This document shows, one piece after another, positions 6,939-14,298 of a stretch of 64,000 bases of DNA. Numbering within the stretch: the first letter of the stretch is position 1; every line of letters starts with the position of its first letter. The notes under the pieces were generated by a model that was not told where the DNA came from, made no database searches, and saw only the letters and a list, made by a program, of their open reading frames with translations. The translations under genes and the position numbers were made by a program. Origin of the DNA: a virus; IMG/VR virus record IMGVR_UViG_3300009183_000003, positions 1-64,000 of that record. One strand, written 5' to 3'.

Positions 6939-7618
6939 CGGTTGCCTAACTTTTCGATTAAAAATTGTTTGTATTTAACTGCCATTGCAATGGCGTTGTC
7001 TAATATTTCTTTTGAATCAGGTTGTAAATGTACAGGAATTATCGCTAACTTGTTCTTCCCATCCATTCTTGGATCGTAAGATATGAACATCCCCTCTTCC
7101 TTTCCTGCGACAACCATGTTCATTTGCAACTGCCACCAGTAAGGTTTTCTCTGCTTGAACAGGTCATCCTCGTCAGCAATGAGAAGGTTTTGCACATGAT
7201 TCTCGAAGTTGTATGGACACTTAATCTCAATCACACCGAAGCGTGAGCAGATACCATCTGGAGAACCTCCTGCGTGGTCTCCGTAGGGGATAAACCCTAC
7301 CGATTCGACACGAGACTCCATCATCTCGGCATATAGATTACAAGCCTCAGCCTCATGTTCTACACCCCAGTCCGTAGCCGCAGAGTTAGTGGTCTGCTCT
7401 ACACCAGCCATTTCCTCGGCAACCTTACCCATGATATAAGTCTTGGTAGTCTCGGACAACTCTCCGTTATCTCTCGCTGCTTTAGTTTGAGGTTGAGTCA
7501 TTAGTTTGTATATCTCTGATGCGGTGAACTTACCCACACGAGCGTTAAACCAAGCCTGTGAGCGTTGGTCAGACGCTTGTGCTTGTTCCTTTAGGATTTC
7601 GTTTAATAGATTACTCAT
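6935..7618 (-). CDS. YqaJ-type phage exonuclease / recombinase
   Basis: 227 residues from ATG 7618, chosen over a longer frame because AGGAGGGG lies just upstream, one of the few clear Shine-Dalgarno sites here, and because the upstream extension is Arg-rich antisense-like sequence. The protein shows the lambda-exonuclease fold signature of YqaJ enzymes: RVGKFTASEI, then GGSPDG (D121), then VIEIKCP (E131, K133), forming PD-(D/E)XK. It resects double-stranded ends to leave single strands for the RecT-like partner encoded immediately upstream; the genes overlap by 8 bp. Together they form a two-component phage recombination system. Confidence 0.85.
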   Translation of the reverse strand: MSNLLNEILKEQAQASDQRSQAWFNARVGKFTASEIYKLMTQPQTKAARDNGELSETTKTYIMGKVAEEMAGVEQTTNSAATDWGVEHEAEACNLYAEMMESRVESVGFIPYGDHAGGSPDGICSRFGVIEIKCPYNFENHVQNLLIADEDDLFKQRKPYWWQLQMNMVVAGKEEGMFISYDPRMDGKNKLAIIPVHLQPDSKEILDNAIAMAVKYKQFLIEKLGNR

Positions 7619-8477
7619 TGTCCCCTCCTTTAACTTTCTTACGAGCCTTCTCAATAATCTCCTTCTTCTGCTCAGGATCAATCATTACCGACTCGTCTGA
7701 TAGAGCAGTCTCAAGTTCTACCACATTAATAGTCTTCTCAAGTAGGCGGTCAATCTGTTCCTCGCTCATCTTCACATACTCAACGGTCTTGTACTCCTCG
7801 TTGTCAATAGAGATAGCGGTGTTAACCTTCTCAATCTTATCCAATGCAAATGATGACTTAGGGATAGACTTCCAACCTCTCTTCACAACGGTCTTACGAG
7901 CCATCTCTGAGTAGTCAGTAGACCATGGGCCAACATCCTTGCGGCCAGTCTCTGAACGATTCTTGATGGCATCGATTTGCGGCTTCCACATAATCTCGAA
8001 CAACTTCTCATCGTTGTGTAGTACAAAAATTGCGTATACAGCTAACACATCGCTGTGCTTGAAGGTCTCTCCCTTCGGCTTGTGGATAATCTCAGGACTT
8101 GTTCCTTGAATGAAGTCGAACTCATCTCCTCGGTAAACCACGGCAGAAGATACAGCCTTGATAATTCCTGTGTCAGAGATAAGTTTAATCATCCCTTGGT
8201 AGCCCGGCATTAGTTTAGCATTGCCCTTGAAAGGAACTAGGTAAGCCAAGTTCATCACAGGGTTCAGAGACAACTTGGTCAATGCACAATTGTACACAGC
8301 CATTGCAACTGATTGTGGGTTAGAATTTGCCAACACTTGGTTGTTGTTAGCAGCTTGGATGGCGAAAGACATCTCTCTCATGAGGACTTCTTCTCCTCCC
8401 ATCAGTTTAATCATTTCCTCTCTGCGAGGTTCGATGAACGGCATAACCGTCTTTGGTGAAATTGTTATGTTTGACAT
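7611..8477 (-). CDS. recT: RecT-family single-strand annealing protein
   Basis: 288 residues. Features of the RecT family include an early LSLNP...LAYLVPFKGNAKLMPGYQGMI stretch (residues about 69-97), then VYRGDEFDF and later WSTDYSEMARKTVVKR. The acidic C-terminus (about 220-288) is typical of family members and may contact SSB or the exonuclease. It binds single strands and promotes annealing and strand exchange. It precedes the YqaJ-type exonuclease with an overlap. A promoter-like sequence lies at 8508-8539, so it may be expressed more strongly than the genes before it. Confidence 0.88.
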   Translation of the reverse strand: MSNITISPKTVMPFIEPRREEMIKLMGGEEVLMREMSFAIQAANNNQVLANSNPQSVAMAVYNCALTKLSLNPVMNLAYLVPFKGNAKLMPGYQGMIKLISDTGIIKAVSSAVVYRGDEFDFIQGTSPEIIHKPKGETFKHSDVLAVYAIFVLHNDEKLFEIMWKPQIDAIKNRSETGRKDVGPWSTDYSEMARKTVVKRGWKSIPKSSFALDKIEKVNTAISIDNEEYKTVEYVKMSEEQIDRLLEKTINVVELETALSDESVMIDPEQKKEIIEKARKKVKGGDNE

Positions 8478-8507
8478 AATTTATAGGTTTTCTTTATTAA
8501 TGTTTTG

Positions 8508-8539
8508 CGAATGTAACACATTATTCGAAACCCTCCAAA
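8508..8539 (-). promoter_or_regulatory. Candidate internal promoter for recT
   Basis: On the - strand TTTG (8539-8536) is followed after 20 bp by TACATTCG (8515-8508), one mismatch from TAnnTTTG. It lies within the 3' end of the preceding gene, about 30 bp before the recT start. Confidence 0.4.
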
Positions 8540-8811
8540 ACTTTTTTTGTAAATTTTTCTAATGTTAATAAATAAGGTTCATGTTCGAGCTTTATATCTG
8601 TACCCCACTTGCTAAAAATCTGCTTGAGAATCTTCCTTCTCTCCCCTTGAGGAAAGCTCAAGAGAGCAAGGTCGAAGTATACATATGACTTTGGATCTTG
8701 TGGTATACCCAGAGAGATGCACATCTTGTTCACCCTCTTGTGCATAGTGTCAAGGACAAGGTATGTGTCTGCCCTCTTTAAATACTTCTGACTACGAAAA
8801 GATTTTGCCAT
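8521..8811 (-). CDS. Hypothetical protein
   Basis: 96 residues, basic and mostly helical. It contains a LGIPQDPKSYVYFDLALLSFPQGERRKILKQI core and a Glu/Lys-rich end. No motif is recognised. It overlaps the upstream gene by 20 bp and is part of the early operon that starts at 9302. Confidence 0.5.
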   Translation of the reverse strand: MAKSFRSQKYLKRADTYLVLDTMHKRVNKMCISLGIPQDPKSYVYFDLALLSFPQGERRKILKQIFSKWGTDIKLEHEPYLLTLEKFTKKVLEGFE

Positions 8812-9031
8812 TGTTTCTTGTGTCCGTTCTCTCTATAGATGACTTTATATTCTTCCAATCGACTAGGTCTTGTTCCTCAAAAATCATCCTGCCATGAAAC
8901 AAGGACATCATCCTTTTGACCTTCAAGGGATCAAACTCTGGTCGGAATATCTTCAAGGCATTCCTCGGATTTATGTCCTTCTCGGCAAAATAAGTGAGCC
9001 AATTTGCTCTATACTTGTGCTTCGATTTCAT
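8792..9031 (-). CDS. Hypothetical basic protein
   Basis: 79 residues, Lys/Arg-rich with several aromatics (KHKYRANWLTYFAEK, then LFHGRMIFEEQDLVDW). A small DNA-binding or host-interaction protein is possible. It overlaps its upstream neighbour by 23 bp and the downstream gene by 20 bp, indicating tight coupling. Not assigned to a family. Confidence 0.5.
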   Translation of the reverse strand: MKSKHKYRANWLTYFAEKDINPRNALKIFRPEFDPLKVKRMMSLFHGRMIFEEQDLVDWKNIKSSIERTDTRNNGKIFS

Positions 9032-9302
9032 GCTTTAGGCGTTCAATTTTCTCTCTCATTTCCTCCACCTCTTCACAATATAGTAGGATAGAATTGATGA
9101 CCTTCATGACCTTGTCTCGGTCTCTGATAGGCTTCTTTCTACCCACAATGTCGCTCATCCAACGCTGCCCATTACCACACATATGGTTGATATAAGCCAT
9201 GTTTAACACGTCTGCATGAGACCGGCACGTCTTAATAAAGGACATCAGTAGAGAATCTCCAATAACCTTTTTCTGTGGCTTATTATCTTGCGTGGTGTTC
9301 AA
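9009..9302 (-). CDS. Hypothetical protein, first gene of the early operon
   Basis: 97 residues with a C-terminal coiled coil (about 68-96, YCEEVEEMREKIERLKHEIE) after a helical region containing HADVLNMAYINHMCGNGQRWM. It is the first gene after the promoter at 9347-9377, with a leader of roughly 40 nt. Coiled-coil architecture and early position would suit a regulator or host-takeover factor; no domain is recognised. Confidence 0.5.
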   Translation of the reverse strand: MNTTQDNKPQKKVIGDSLLMSFIKTCRSHADVLNMAYINHMCGNGQRWMSDIVGRKKPIRDRDKVMKVINSILLYCEEVEEMREKIERLKHEIEAQV

Positions 9303-9346
9303 ACTATTCTTGTGGTGTAAAATGTGTGCGAGAAGTTTTTACAAAC

Positions 9347-9377
9347 CAAATGTACTATAAAAGTCAGCAAAATCAAA
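9347..9377 (-). promoter_or_regulatory. Promoter of the recombination operon
   Basis: Reading the - strand, TTTG (9377-9374), a 19-bp spacer and TACATTTG (9354-9347) match the Bacteroidetes promoter consensus exactly. Transcription would start near 9341 and read through the recT, exonuclease, spanin-like, GroES-like and RusA genes down to about 4.9 kb. Confidence 0.8.
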
Positions 9378-9513
9378 ACTCTGCACCGTCTGACCTGCTA
9401 GAGAAAGTGATAGTAAATTTTTTGGATTGGGGCGGTGATTCGGTGAAATTTGTACCAGACATCCCAAGATCCACTCAAACAAGCCCTAACTCATTGAAAA
9501 CTAGGCACAAAAA

Positions 9514-9543
9514 AAAAGGATGCTGAATTAACAACATCCTTTT
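9514..9543. terminator. Bidirectional rho-independent terminator
   Basis: AAAAGGATG and CATCCTTTT form a 9-bp stem with a 12-base loop, preceded by an A run (T run on the - strand). It lies 17 bp beyond the stop of the 49-residue membrane protein gene and separates the accessory operon from the promoter of the recombination operon. The stretch 9378-9513 otherwise holds no gene I can support. Confidence 0.75.
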
Positions 9544-9560
9544 AAGATTATCCATGTCTA

Positions 9561-9710
9561 TTATTGCAAGTTACCTATCAGATAGACTATTGGTAGTATC
9601 GTCATCGTGCCTAACATTAGTGGTGTTGAATTCGTCATATAGGAGACGAAGAACATAACTAAACAAAGTACACCCAGTATAGTTAAGATGATATCAATTG
9701 TCTTTCTCAT
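9561..9710 (-). CDS. Small two-helix membrane protein
   Basis: 49 residues starting at ATG 9710, which overlaps the upstream stop as ATGA. Two hydrophobic segments, at about residues 6-24 (DIIILTILGVLCLVMFFVS, with polar flanks) and 30-46, suggest a hairpin in the inner membrane. It closes the accessory operon and is followed by a strong terminator. Small membrane proteins in such positions can act as holin regulators, superinfection blockers or envelope effectors; no specific evidence points to one. Confidence 0.6.
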   Translation of the reverse strand: MRKTIDIILTILGVLCLVMFFVSYMTNSTPLMLGTMTILPIVYLIGNLQ

Positions 9711-9955
9711 ATCTCGCCCCCCGATAGTTTAGGAATCAACCCGAACTGATTCTTGTGTGTGAAGCATAGAACACCGACATCGTTTCCTTCCTCGTCTTGA
9801 GATGGATATATTTCTACTCCATCATCCAAGGTGATAACGATTGTTCCGTAGTACCATCCGTTCATTTCGATTTCCTCTTTTGTCATAAACCTTACTGATT
9901 TGATGACCTTGCCTACTAACATTAGTTCGGCTTGTTTTGTCCAATAGTTTTTCAT
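9707..9955 (-). CDS. Conserved small phage protein
   Basis: 82 residues from ATG 9955; a longer frame to 9997 would run into the previous gene. The sequence MKNYWTKQAELMLVGKVIKSV, followed by a beta-rich half ending GVEIYPSQDEEGNDVG and FGLIPKL, resembles a small protein family seen in cyanophages and other marine phages, with no assigned function. Acidic overall. It is coupled to the membrane protein gene by an ATGA overlap. Confidence 0.6.
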   Translation of the reverse strand: MKNYWTKQAELMLVGKVIKSVRFMTKEEIEMNGWYYGTIVITLDDGVEIYPSQDEEGNDVGVLCFTHKNQFGLIPKLSGGEI

Positions 9956-9968
9956 AGTGTTTTTATTT

Positions 9969-10346
9969 TTATAATCCAAAGTAACCTTGTGATTCACAAT
10001 TTTTTGAATCTTCTACATCTGCCCAGTTCAAAGATCCATCCTCTACGAATCTTGGAGCAATAGCAAATTCTCTATTTGGTTCGTTATGAGATAGCATCAT
10101 TATACCCTTGAATCTATTTTCCCATCCTTGAGACATGATGTGTTCGAATTTCGGATTGTCTTTGTTCAGTTCATAGACGGCATCGTAGAAATCTATTCCT
10201 CCGAATATACCGTATCCTTCGTAATCATCTTCGATGAACTTGTCTCCGTTAGGCATTAGCATTGTTACTTTTAACGCTCCTCTGCTAGAGTATGTGTTAC
10301 TGATTGAGCGATTCGTATCGCTAGTTTTCCAAGAAAAAAATCCCAT
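9969..10346 (-). CDS. Conserved phage protein (MGFFSWKTSDTNRSI type)
   Basis: 125 residues. The N-terminus MGFFSWKTSDTNRSI, followed by MLMPNGDKFIEDDYEGYGIFGGIDFYD, matches a widespread phage and bacterial protein type of unknown function in which a 'FSW' start and a 'GYG-FGG-D' block are conserved. It is acidic with no membrane segment. It belongs to the accessory operon; the A-rich leader before the ATG has no Shine-Dalgarno sequence. Confidence 0.6.
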   Translation of the reverse strand: MGFFSWKTSDTNRSISNTYSSRGALKVTMLMPNGDKFIEDDYEGYGIFGGIDFYDAVYELNKDNPKFEHIMSQGWENRFKGIMMLSHNEPNREFAIAPRFVEDGSLNWADVEDSKNCESQGYFGL

Positions 10347-10367
10347 GTTATTTATTGTGTTAAGTTA

Positions 10368-10628
10368 TTATTTAAGGTCATTAATGAATTCTATATCCGA
10401 TGGAGAATACTCTTGATGGTTGTCATAATTCCCATCCCAGTCTTCGCATATATCTTGCGGAATGTACCAAGATCCATCAAACAATTGCTCTACGGATATT
10501 TCTGCTTTGCCGAATGTCATCAATTGCTCTAACATAGAATTACCAAATTCTCTTATCTCATTATCTGAATCTCCGAAATACCAATCAAGGAATCGAGATG
10601 CTTTTACTGAATTTACTTTTTTGCTCAT
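10368..10628 (-). CDS. Hypothetical acidic protein
   Basis: 86 residues, very acidic (clusters WYFGDSDNEIREFG, CEDWDGNYDNHQEYSP). The acidity and many aromatics would fit a DNA-mimic or a protein-binding inhibitor, but no family is recognised. It sits 4 bp after the stop of the zinc-ribbon gene and shares the AAAACT-ATG start context seen before some other genes here. Confidence 0.5.
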   Translation of the reverse strand: MSKKVNSVKASRFLDWYFGDSDNEIREFGNSMLEQLMTFGKAEISVEQLFDGSWYIPQDICEDWDGNYDNHQEYSPSDIEFINDLK

Positions 10629-10632
10629 AGTT

Positions 10633-10989
10633 TTAAATTTTAGTTGATTGGATTAATGTGTAATAGTTATCATAATATTCGTTGAACAAGTCTTGTGCAT
10701 CTTCAGTATAGGTTAACACATCCGATTTCACATCCTTGTAAATTGTGATGCTATCTTCCCAGTTCTCTATTAGTTTAGTATGTGCTAATTCTGAAGCAAG
10801 TTCTACGGCATTGATTGTGATTTCATGTGCGTTTTCAATTTCGCCATAGGGAAAATCATTGTGTGAAATATGATTGCAATTTTTACAAAGGTCAGATCCA
10901 TCTTCGGCATCAAAATCCATTTCATTTGCAGGATAGTGTTCGTGACATGAATTGCATATGTACTTATTCTCTTCGATTTCTTTTTTCAT
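10633..10989 (-). CDS. Zinc-ribbon-containing small protein
   Basis: 118 residues. An N-terminal CNSCHEHYPANEMDF and CKNCNHISH give two CxxC knuckles (Cys 12/15 and 35/38), a zinc ribbon. The remaining 75 residues are helical and acidic. Zinc ribbons of this size often bind nucleic acid or protein; the acidic tail makes protein partnering more likely. The leader ends TAAGACA directly before the ATG, a context shared with other genes of this operon. Confidence 0.6.
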   Translation of the reverse strand: MKKEIEENKYICNSCHEHYPANEMDFDAEDGSDLCKNCNHISHNDFPYGEIENAHEITINAVELASELAHTKLIENWEDSITIYKDVKSDVLTYTEDAQDLFNEYYDNYYTLIQSTKI

Positions 10990-11000
10990 TGTCTTATGTT

Positions 11001-11411
11001 TTAATTGTTTGGATTTAATGCGTTGCCCAGTATGTTGAAGAGAGATTCTTTATCGTCTTCCCTAGTCAGTTTCAACTTGATTACTCTCTCTGCATAGAAG
11101 ATGTGATGACAATTGTATAGGTCAATTAAACCTTGTCTCCAAAGAGCGACATCGGGAATGGATGCTCTGAAGTAAAAACCGTTGACGTATTTGCAGAGGA
11201 CATCCGTATGAATTGCTTCCTCGTCTATCTCGAAATCGTCTTGGTTATAGTCTGCTCCAATGTGAGCATTCAACGATGCTAGAAGTTCCTCCATTGAATC
11301 GAATTCCTCGTGTCTCTCAATTGAATGAGAATTAACTTCCTGAAGTTCTCCATGCTCATATGAATCTAGTGTAGTGATGCATGAATGTCTTGTGATTCTA
11401 AATTTTTCCAT
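11001..11411 (-). CDS. Hypothetical acidic protein
   Basis: 136 residues. The first 60 residues are rich in Glu, His and Ser (HEEFDSMEELLASLN), and the second half carries FYFRASIPDVALWRQGLIDLYNC and a basic stretch. No known motif, signal or membrane segment. It lies in the accessory operon 11 bp upstream of the zinc-ribbon gene. Confidence 0.5.
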   Translation of the reverse strand: MEKFRITRHSCITTLDSYEHGELQEVNSHSIERHEEFDSMEELLASLNAHIGADYNQDDFEIDEEAIHTDVLCKYVNGFYFRASIPDVALWRQGLIDLYNCHHIFYAERVIKLKLTREDDKESLFNILGNALNPNN

Positions 11412-11446
11412 TTTTTCTAATTGTTTTATTGATTTAATTTTATTTT

Positions 11447-11794
11447 TTAGATGTACGATCCACCAGTGAGATGGTCAAAAGTTTCGTTGTCGGAGAATGA
11501 TAGTAAAGAGAAATCTTGGTAGTGATTCTGAATGTCCCAATCTCCGTTAACTTCGACATCAGCATCTACTGAAAATGTCTCGCATTTGAATTCGGCAATC
11601 TCTCTCATCTGACCATATCGAAATGATTCGTCTTTCGAGTAATATCCGTCAATCCAAATCGTGACGAAGGTCTTGTCATCCATAACGAATTCTCTATCCA
11701 ATTCAATATAACCAGTCTCTTGGTCATTTAGATAATCACCTAGGATAACTTGTATCCTAGTGATTTCATTTGCGTTTAGTTCTATTGCTTTCAT
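11447..11794 (-). CDS. Hypothetical protein
   Basis: 115 residues from ATG 11794, which overlaps neither neighbour; an alternative TTG start 12 bp upstream would lie inside the previous gene. It is beta-rich with ITRIQVILGDYLNDQETG and FVTIWIDGYYSKDESFRYG. Strongly acidic. It starts one base after the 290-residue protein ends, so translational coupling is likely. No family recognised. Confidence 0.5.
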   Translation of the reverse strand: MKAIELNANEITRIQVILGDYLNDQETGYIELDREFVMDDKTFVTIWIDGYYSKDESFRYGQMREIAEFKCETFSVDADVEVNGDWDIQNHYQDFSLLSFSDNETFDHLTGGSYI

Positions 11795-11795
11795 A

Positions 11796-12668
11796 TTACT
11801 TGTCAAATTTATATTCGTCAGTAGTTAGGTCAGTAAGTATTTTGATGTTGTGTGCGTGAGACAATTCCTCAGCCATTGTATCATCTTCACCATTACACAA
11901 TTCAAGCAATTGGTCAAATAAGATTTTCGCTTGTGTGTTAGCCAAAGCAAGTCTCTCAAGCAATTCTTCCTTGCTGATATTCTCTTCGTGAATGACTGAC
12001 CAAATCGCATCGTCAATATTCACCTTCTTCTCTAATACCTTTTCAGTAAGTTTCACATTAGGTAGGAAGAATTCCTCTTGCAAGGCATCGAAAGAATCAT
12101 ATCCTTGAAAGTAGTCTACTCCCACAATCTCATTGTTCTCGTTTCTCCATTCAGATATCCATCTATCTGATTCCTGAACAAGTATCCATTGGTGCGTTAC
12201 CTTCACGAAACGATGTTCGAATAGTTGGTAGTGTTGCACAACCTCACCACTATGGTCAGCAATGTCTATTGCTCCTTCCACATTTCCGTCATACGAATCG
12301 AAGACGAATACCTTTCCTTTCCAATCGAAAGTCAAGTCATCACCATCCACAATCATCAGATAGTCTCCAACTTCGAATCTAATCTTCGGCATCATCTCTT
12401 TCAAGTTCTCATATATCTCAAACCAATTGATTCTATCGAAAGCCATCAATCCGAATATATCTGACAATCCTCTTCCTCTGAAAATATCATCTTGAAAGTG
12501 TGCTGTCAATCGATACGGATTACAATTCTTACGAAGTAGTTCAAACGATTCCTCTAACCATTCTTGGTCATTGTGTATATGCACAATCATTGTGTACGTC
12601 TCGTGGTTGGAATATCCATGCACCGTTTCTTGTCCGCCAGTAATGGCTGAATTTAAATTTTTGTTCAT
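11796..12668 (-). CDS. 290-residue accessory protein with NHETY motif
   Basis: The largest protein of the accessory operon. The N-terminal part (residues about 15-60, GYSNHETYTMIVHIHNDQEW) recalls a domain found in phage and plasmid proteins where N-H/E-T-W/Y is followed by a 'NDQEW' block; function unknown. A middle beta-rich part (about 95-175) with VGDYLMIVDGDDLTFDWKG may be a small barrel, and the C-terminal 75 residues are helical and acidic. No catalytic motif is evident. It follows an ATCTAAGACA-ATG start context. Confidence 0.55.
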   Translation of the reverse strand: MNKNLNSAITGGQETVHGYSNHETYTMIVHIHNDQEWLEESFELLRKNCNPYRLTAHFQDDIFRGRGLSDIFGLMAFDRINWFEIYENLKEMMPKIRFEVGDYLMIVDGDDLTFDWKGKVFVFDSYDGNVEGAIDIADHSGEVVQHYQLFEHRFVKVTHQWILVQESDRWISEWRNENNEIVGVDYFQGYDSFDALQEEFFLPNVKLTEKVLEKKVNIDDAIWSVIHEENISKEELLERLALANTQAKILFDQLLELCNGEDDTMAEELSHAHNIKILTDLTTDEYKFDK

Positions 12669-12705
12669 TGTCTTAGATTTTTAATTTATTGATTTTGATT
12701 TTTGA

Positions 12706-12984
12706 TTAGTTTTTCTCCTCGTCTTCGTAAGCTGCAAATCCAAGATCCACTAGGATGTCGAATATGCAAGTCTCGTTTACTTGGAGAATCTCTGCAATGT
12801 CTTTCGTTTCCATGTCATATAACATGAACATCTCGCAATCCTTTTGGTAGTTATCGAATTCGTTTATGAGATATTGTCTCACCTGTAATTCCTCTTCGTA
12901 GTTCATGTTCTTGATTCTACGATTGATGTCATAACAAATGTCATTAACGGCATTCATTACCTTGTCTTGATGTGTTGCTTTCAT
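12706..12984 (-). CDS. Hypothetical helical protein
   Basis: 92 residues, helical, acidic at the C-terminus (AAYEDEEKN). The stretch DIAEILQVNETCIFDILVDLG resembles a helix-turn-helix, so a small DNA-binding regulator is possible. No other evidence. It lies between two uncharacterised genes in the accessory operon. Confidence 0.5.
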   Translation of the reverse strand: MKATHQDKVMNAVNDICYDINRRIKNMNYEEELQVRQYLINEFDNYQKDCEMFMLYDMETKDIAEILQVNETCIFDILVDLGFAAYEDEEKN

Positions 12985-12995
12985 CTCTTTAATTA

Positions 12996-13340
12996 TTATA
13001 GGTTATTGTATTCGTTCCATTCCTCTAGTTCGTCTTCGTGTATGAGCCAAAGGTCACCATCCTCACCTTGCGTTAGGTAGAATAGTTCGTTATTGGATGT
13101 GTTACGCATCTCGTTGTAGTGACAAAGGATGTCGTTCCAATTGTCCCAATAGAATTCACTCTCTCTACCTTCCTCATCTAATTCAATCAACATCCGCTTC
13201 AATACATTTGAATTGGTAGTGAAATCGTATGTAGGAGGACATTCGTGTCTCATCATCTCGGCAAAGTTTTGTGGGATGTAAGTTCCTCTATGACCATCTA
13301 AAAGGAAGATGGATTTTTGTAAGTTCATTGTGCTTTTCAT
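12996..13340 (-). CDS. Hypothetical protein
   Basis: 114 residues from ATG 13340. An ATG at 13382 is possible but would overlap the 57-residue gene upstream. The sequence has IFLLDGHRGTYIPQNFAEMM near the start and an acidic C-terminus (GEDGDLWLIHEDELEEWNEY). 'LDGxRGxYIPQ' with an acidic tail is a pattern seen in several small phage proteins of unknown role. Confidence 0.5.
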   Translation of the reverse strand: MKSTMNLQKSIFLLDGHRGTYIPQNFAEMMRHECPPTYDFTTNSNVLKRMLIELDEEGRESEFYWDNWNDILCHYNEMRNTSNNELFYLTQGEDGDLWLIHEDELEEWNEYNNL

Positions 13341-13375
13341 AATTTCCAGTTTATGTGTGTTTAAAAATTTTTGTG

Positions 13376-13549
13376 TTAACATCTACTTAAGTTACTTAAG
13401 TTACTGATTTGAACTTCTAATCCGTTTCCATGTTTATCGGCAATCCATCCTCTCTTGCAATCAATGTCAGTATATCCTAGGAAGAGATAGGTTTGTTCGT
13501 TCATTCGAACATTTTGTCCGCACTTATACGGCATCTTTGAATTGTTCAT
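13376..13549 (-). CDS. Small hypothetical protein
   Basis: 57 residues starting at ATG 13549 with the context TTTTAAGACG-ATG. It reads as a small beta domain (CGQNVRMNEQTYLFLGYTD, then GWIADKHGNGLEVQIS) with three cysteines. A short tandem duplication, SNLSNLS, near the end reflects a TAAGTTACT repeat in the DNA (13383-13400). Function unknown. Confidence 0.5.
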   Translation of the reverse strand: MNNSKMPYKCGQNVRMNEQTYLFLGYTDIDCKRGWIADKHGNGLEVQISNLSNLSRC

Positions 13550-13559
13550 CGTCTTAAAA

Positions 13560-13730
13560 TTATTGGTTATTAATTACGTTTTCTGATGCGATGCATTTTC
13601 CTTTCGGGAACTTGTTACTTTGGATGAGGAATCCTCCTCTGAACTTGTCCATGACTAATCCCGTCTCAAGAGTCTTAACGAATTGTCCTTGGACATTTGT
13701 GTAGTGGTAGAATGTGATGATGTCTTGCAT
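13560..13730 (-). CDS. Small hypothetical protein
   Basis: 56 residues from ATG 13730, preceded by CGCAAGACA; the first codons (ATG CAA GAC ATC) repeat part of that leader. The protein is predicted beta (IITFYHYTNVQGQFVKTLET, GGFLIQSNKFPKG). It lies 10 bp before the 57-residue gene. No domain recognised. Confidence 0.5.
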   Translation of the reverse strand: MQDIITFYHYTNVQGQFVKTLETGLVMDKFRGGFLIQSNKFPKGKCIASENVINNQ

Positions 13731-13750
13731 TGTCTTGCGTTTATTATAGG

Positions 13751-14080
13751 TTAGAAATTGATTTCGTTGAATGTCTCAGTAGCAGTCTTGACAAGGTATT
13801 CTCTCTCGCTCTCTTTCACATCTTCCCAATCTCCATTGCAATTATCCCATCGTTGACAATAGGCAACAAGTTCTTCTAATGTCCATTCAGAGAAGGAAGG
13901 CATAACTACCTTCTTCATCTTTATCTTAAACTTATAACTACTCATCCCTTGGAACAATAGCATTCTCTTCGCATTCTTGATTGCTTCAGTCCTATCTAAT
14001 CCTTTGATGGTAGTGCTATCCATCTCTTCTCCATTACTCGCAAGTAAGGTCAATGTCCATTGTTTCTTTAACTTTTCCAT
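13751..14080 (-). CDS. Hypothetical protein
   Basis: 109 residues: an N-terminal beta-alpha-beta part (WTLTLLASNGEEMDSTTIKG, then EAIKNAKRMLLF) and an acidic C-terminal part with WTLEELVAYCQRWDNCNGDW. The N-terminal half could be a small alpha/beta domain. No family recognised. It is the second gene of the accessory operon. Confidence 0.5.
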   Translation of the reverse strand: MEKLKKQWTLTLLASNGEEMDSTTIKGLDRTEAIKNAKRMLLFQGMSSYKFKIKMKKVVMPSFSEWTLEELVAYCQRWDNCNGDWEDVKESEREYLVKTATETFNEINF

Positions 14081-14106
14081 AGTGGTAATTATTATTTATT
14101 GTGTGA

Positions 14107-14298
14107 TTATTTTTTGAATGTTGAAACGATTACCTCTCCTAGAAGAAAGGCAAGAATGAATGTAGATGCACTAAGAGATAGCAATCCCATAAAGACGATT
14201 CCTCTATTACTCATATCCTCTCCAAGATTTATAAGTACAAGAGAGAGAAGAAAGCAGATAGCAGAGAGCAATGCAATTTTGATGTTTGTGTTTTTCAT
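14107..14298 (-). CDS. Small membrane protein, first gene of the accessory operon
   Basis: 63 residues from ATG 14298; a longer frame to 14439 reads through non-coding-like sequence. Two transmembrane helices (about residues 6-24 and 32-57) flank a short GEDMSNRG loop, ending in a basic tail. It is likely an inner-membrane protein. No clear promoter match is seen upstream; the closest is TTAATTTG on the - strand near 14437-14444. The operon may use an unusual promoter in the non-coding region. Confidence 0.55.
   Translation of the reverse strand: MKNTNIKIALLSAICFLLSLVLINLGEDMSNRGIVFMGLLSLSASTFILAFLLGEVIVSTFKK

Noticed and set aside
9275-9526. A + strand frame of 83 codons across the early promoter
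   Set aside because: It covers the start of the - strand early gene, a consensus - strand promoter and ends within a terminator stem; the protein looks random.
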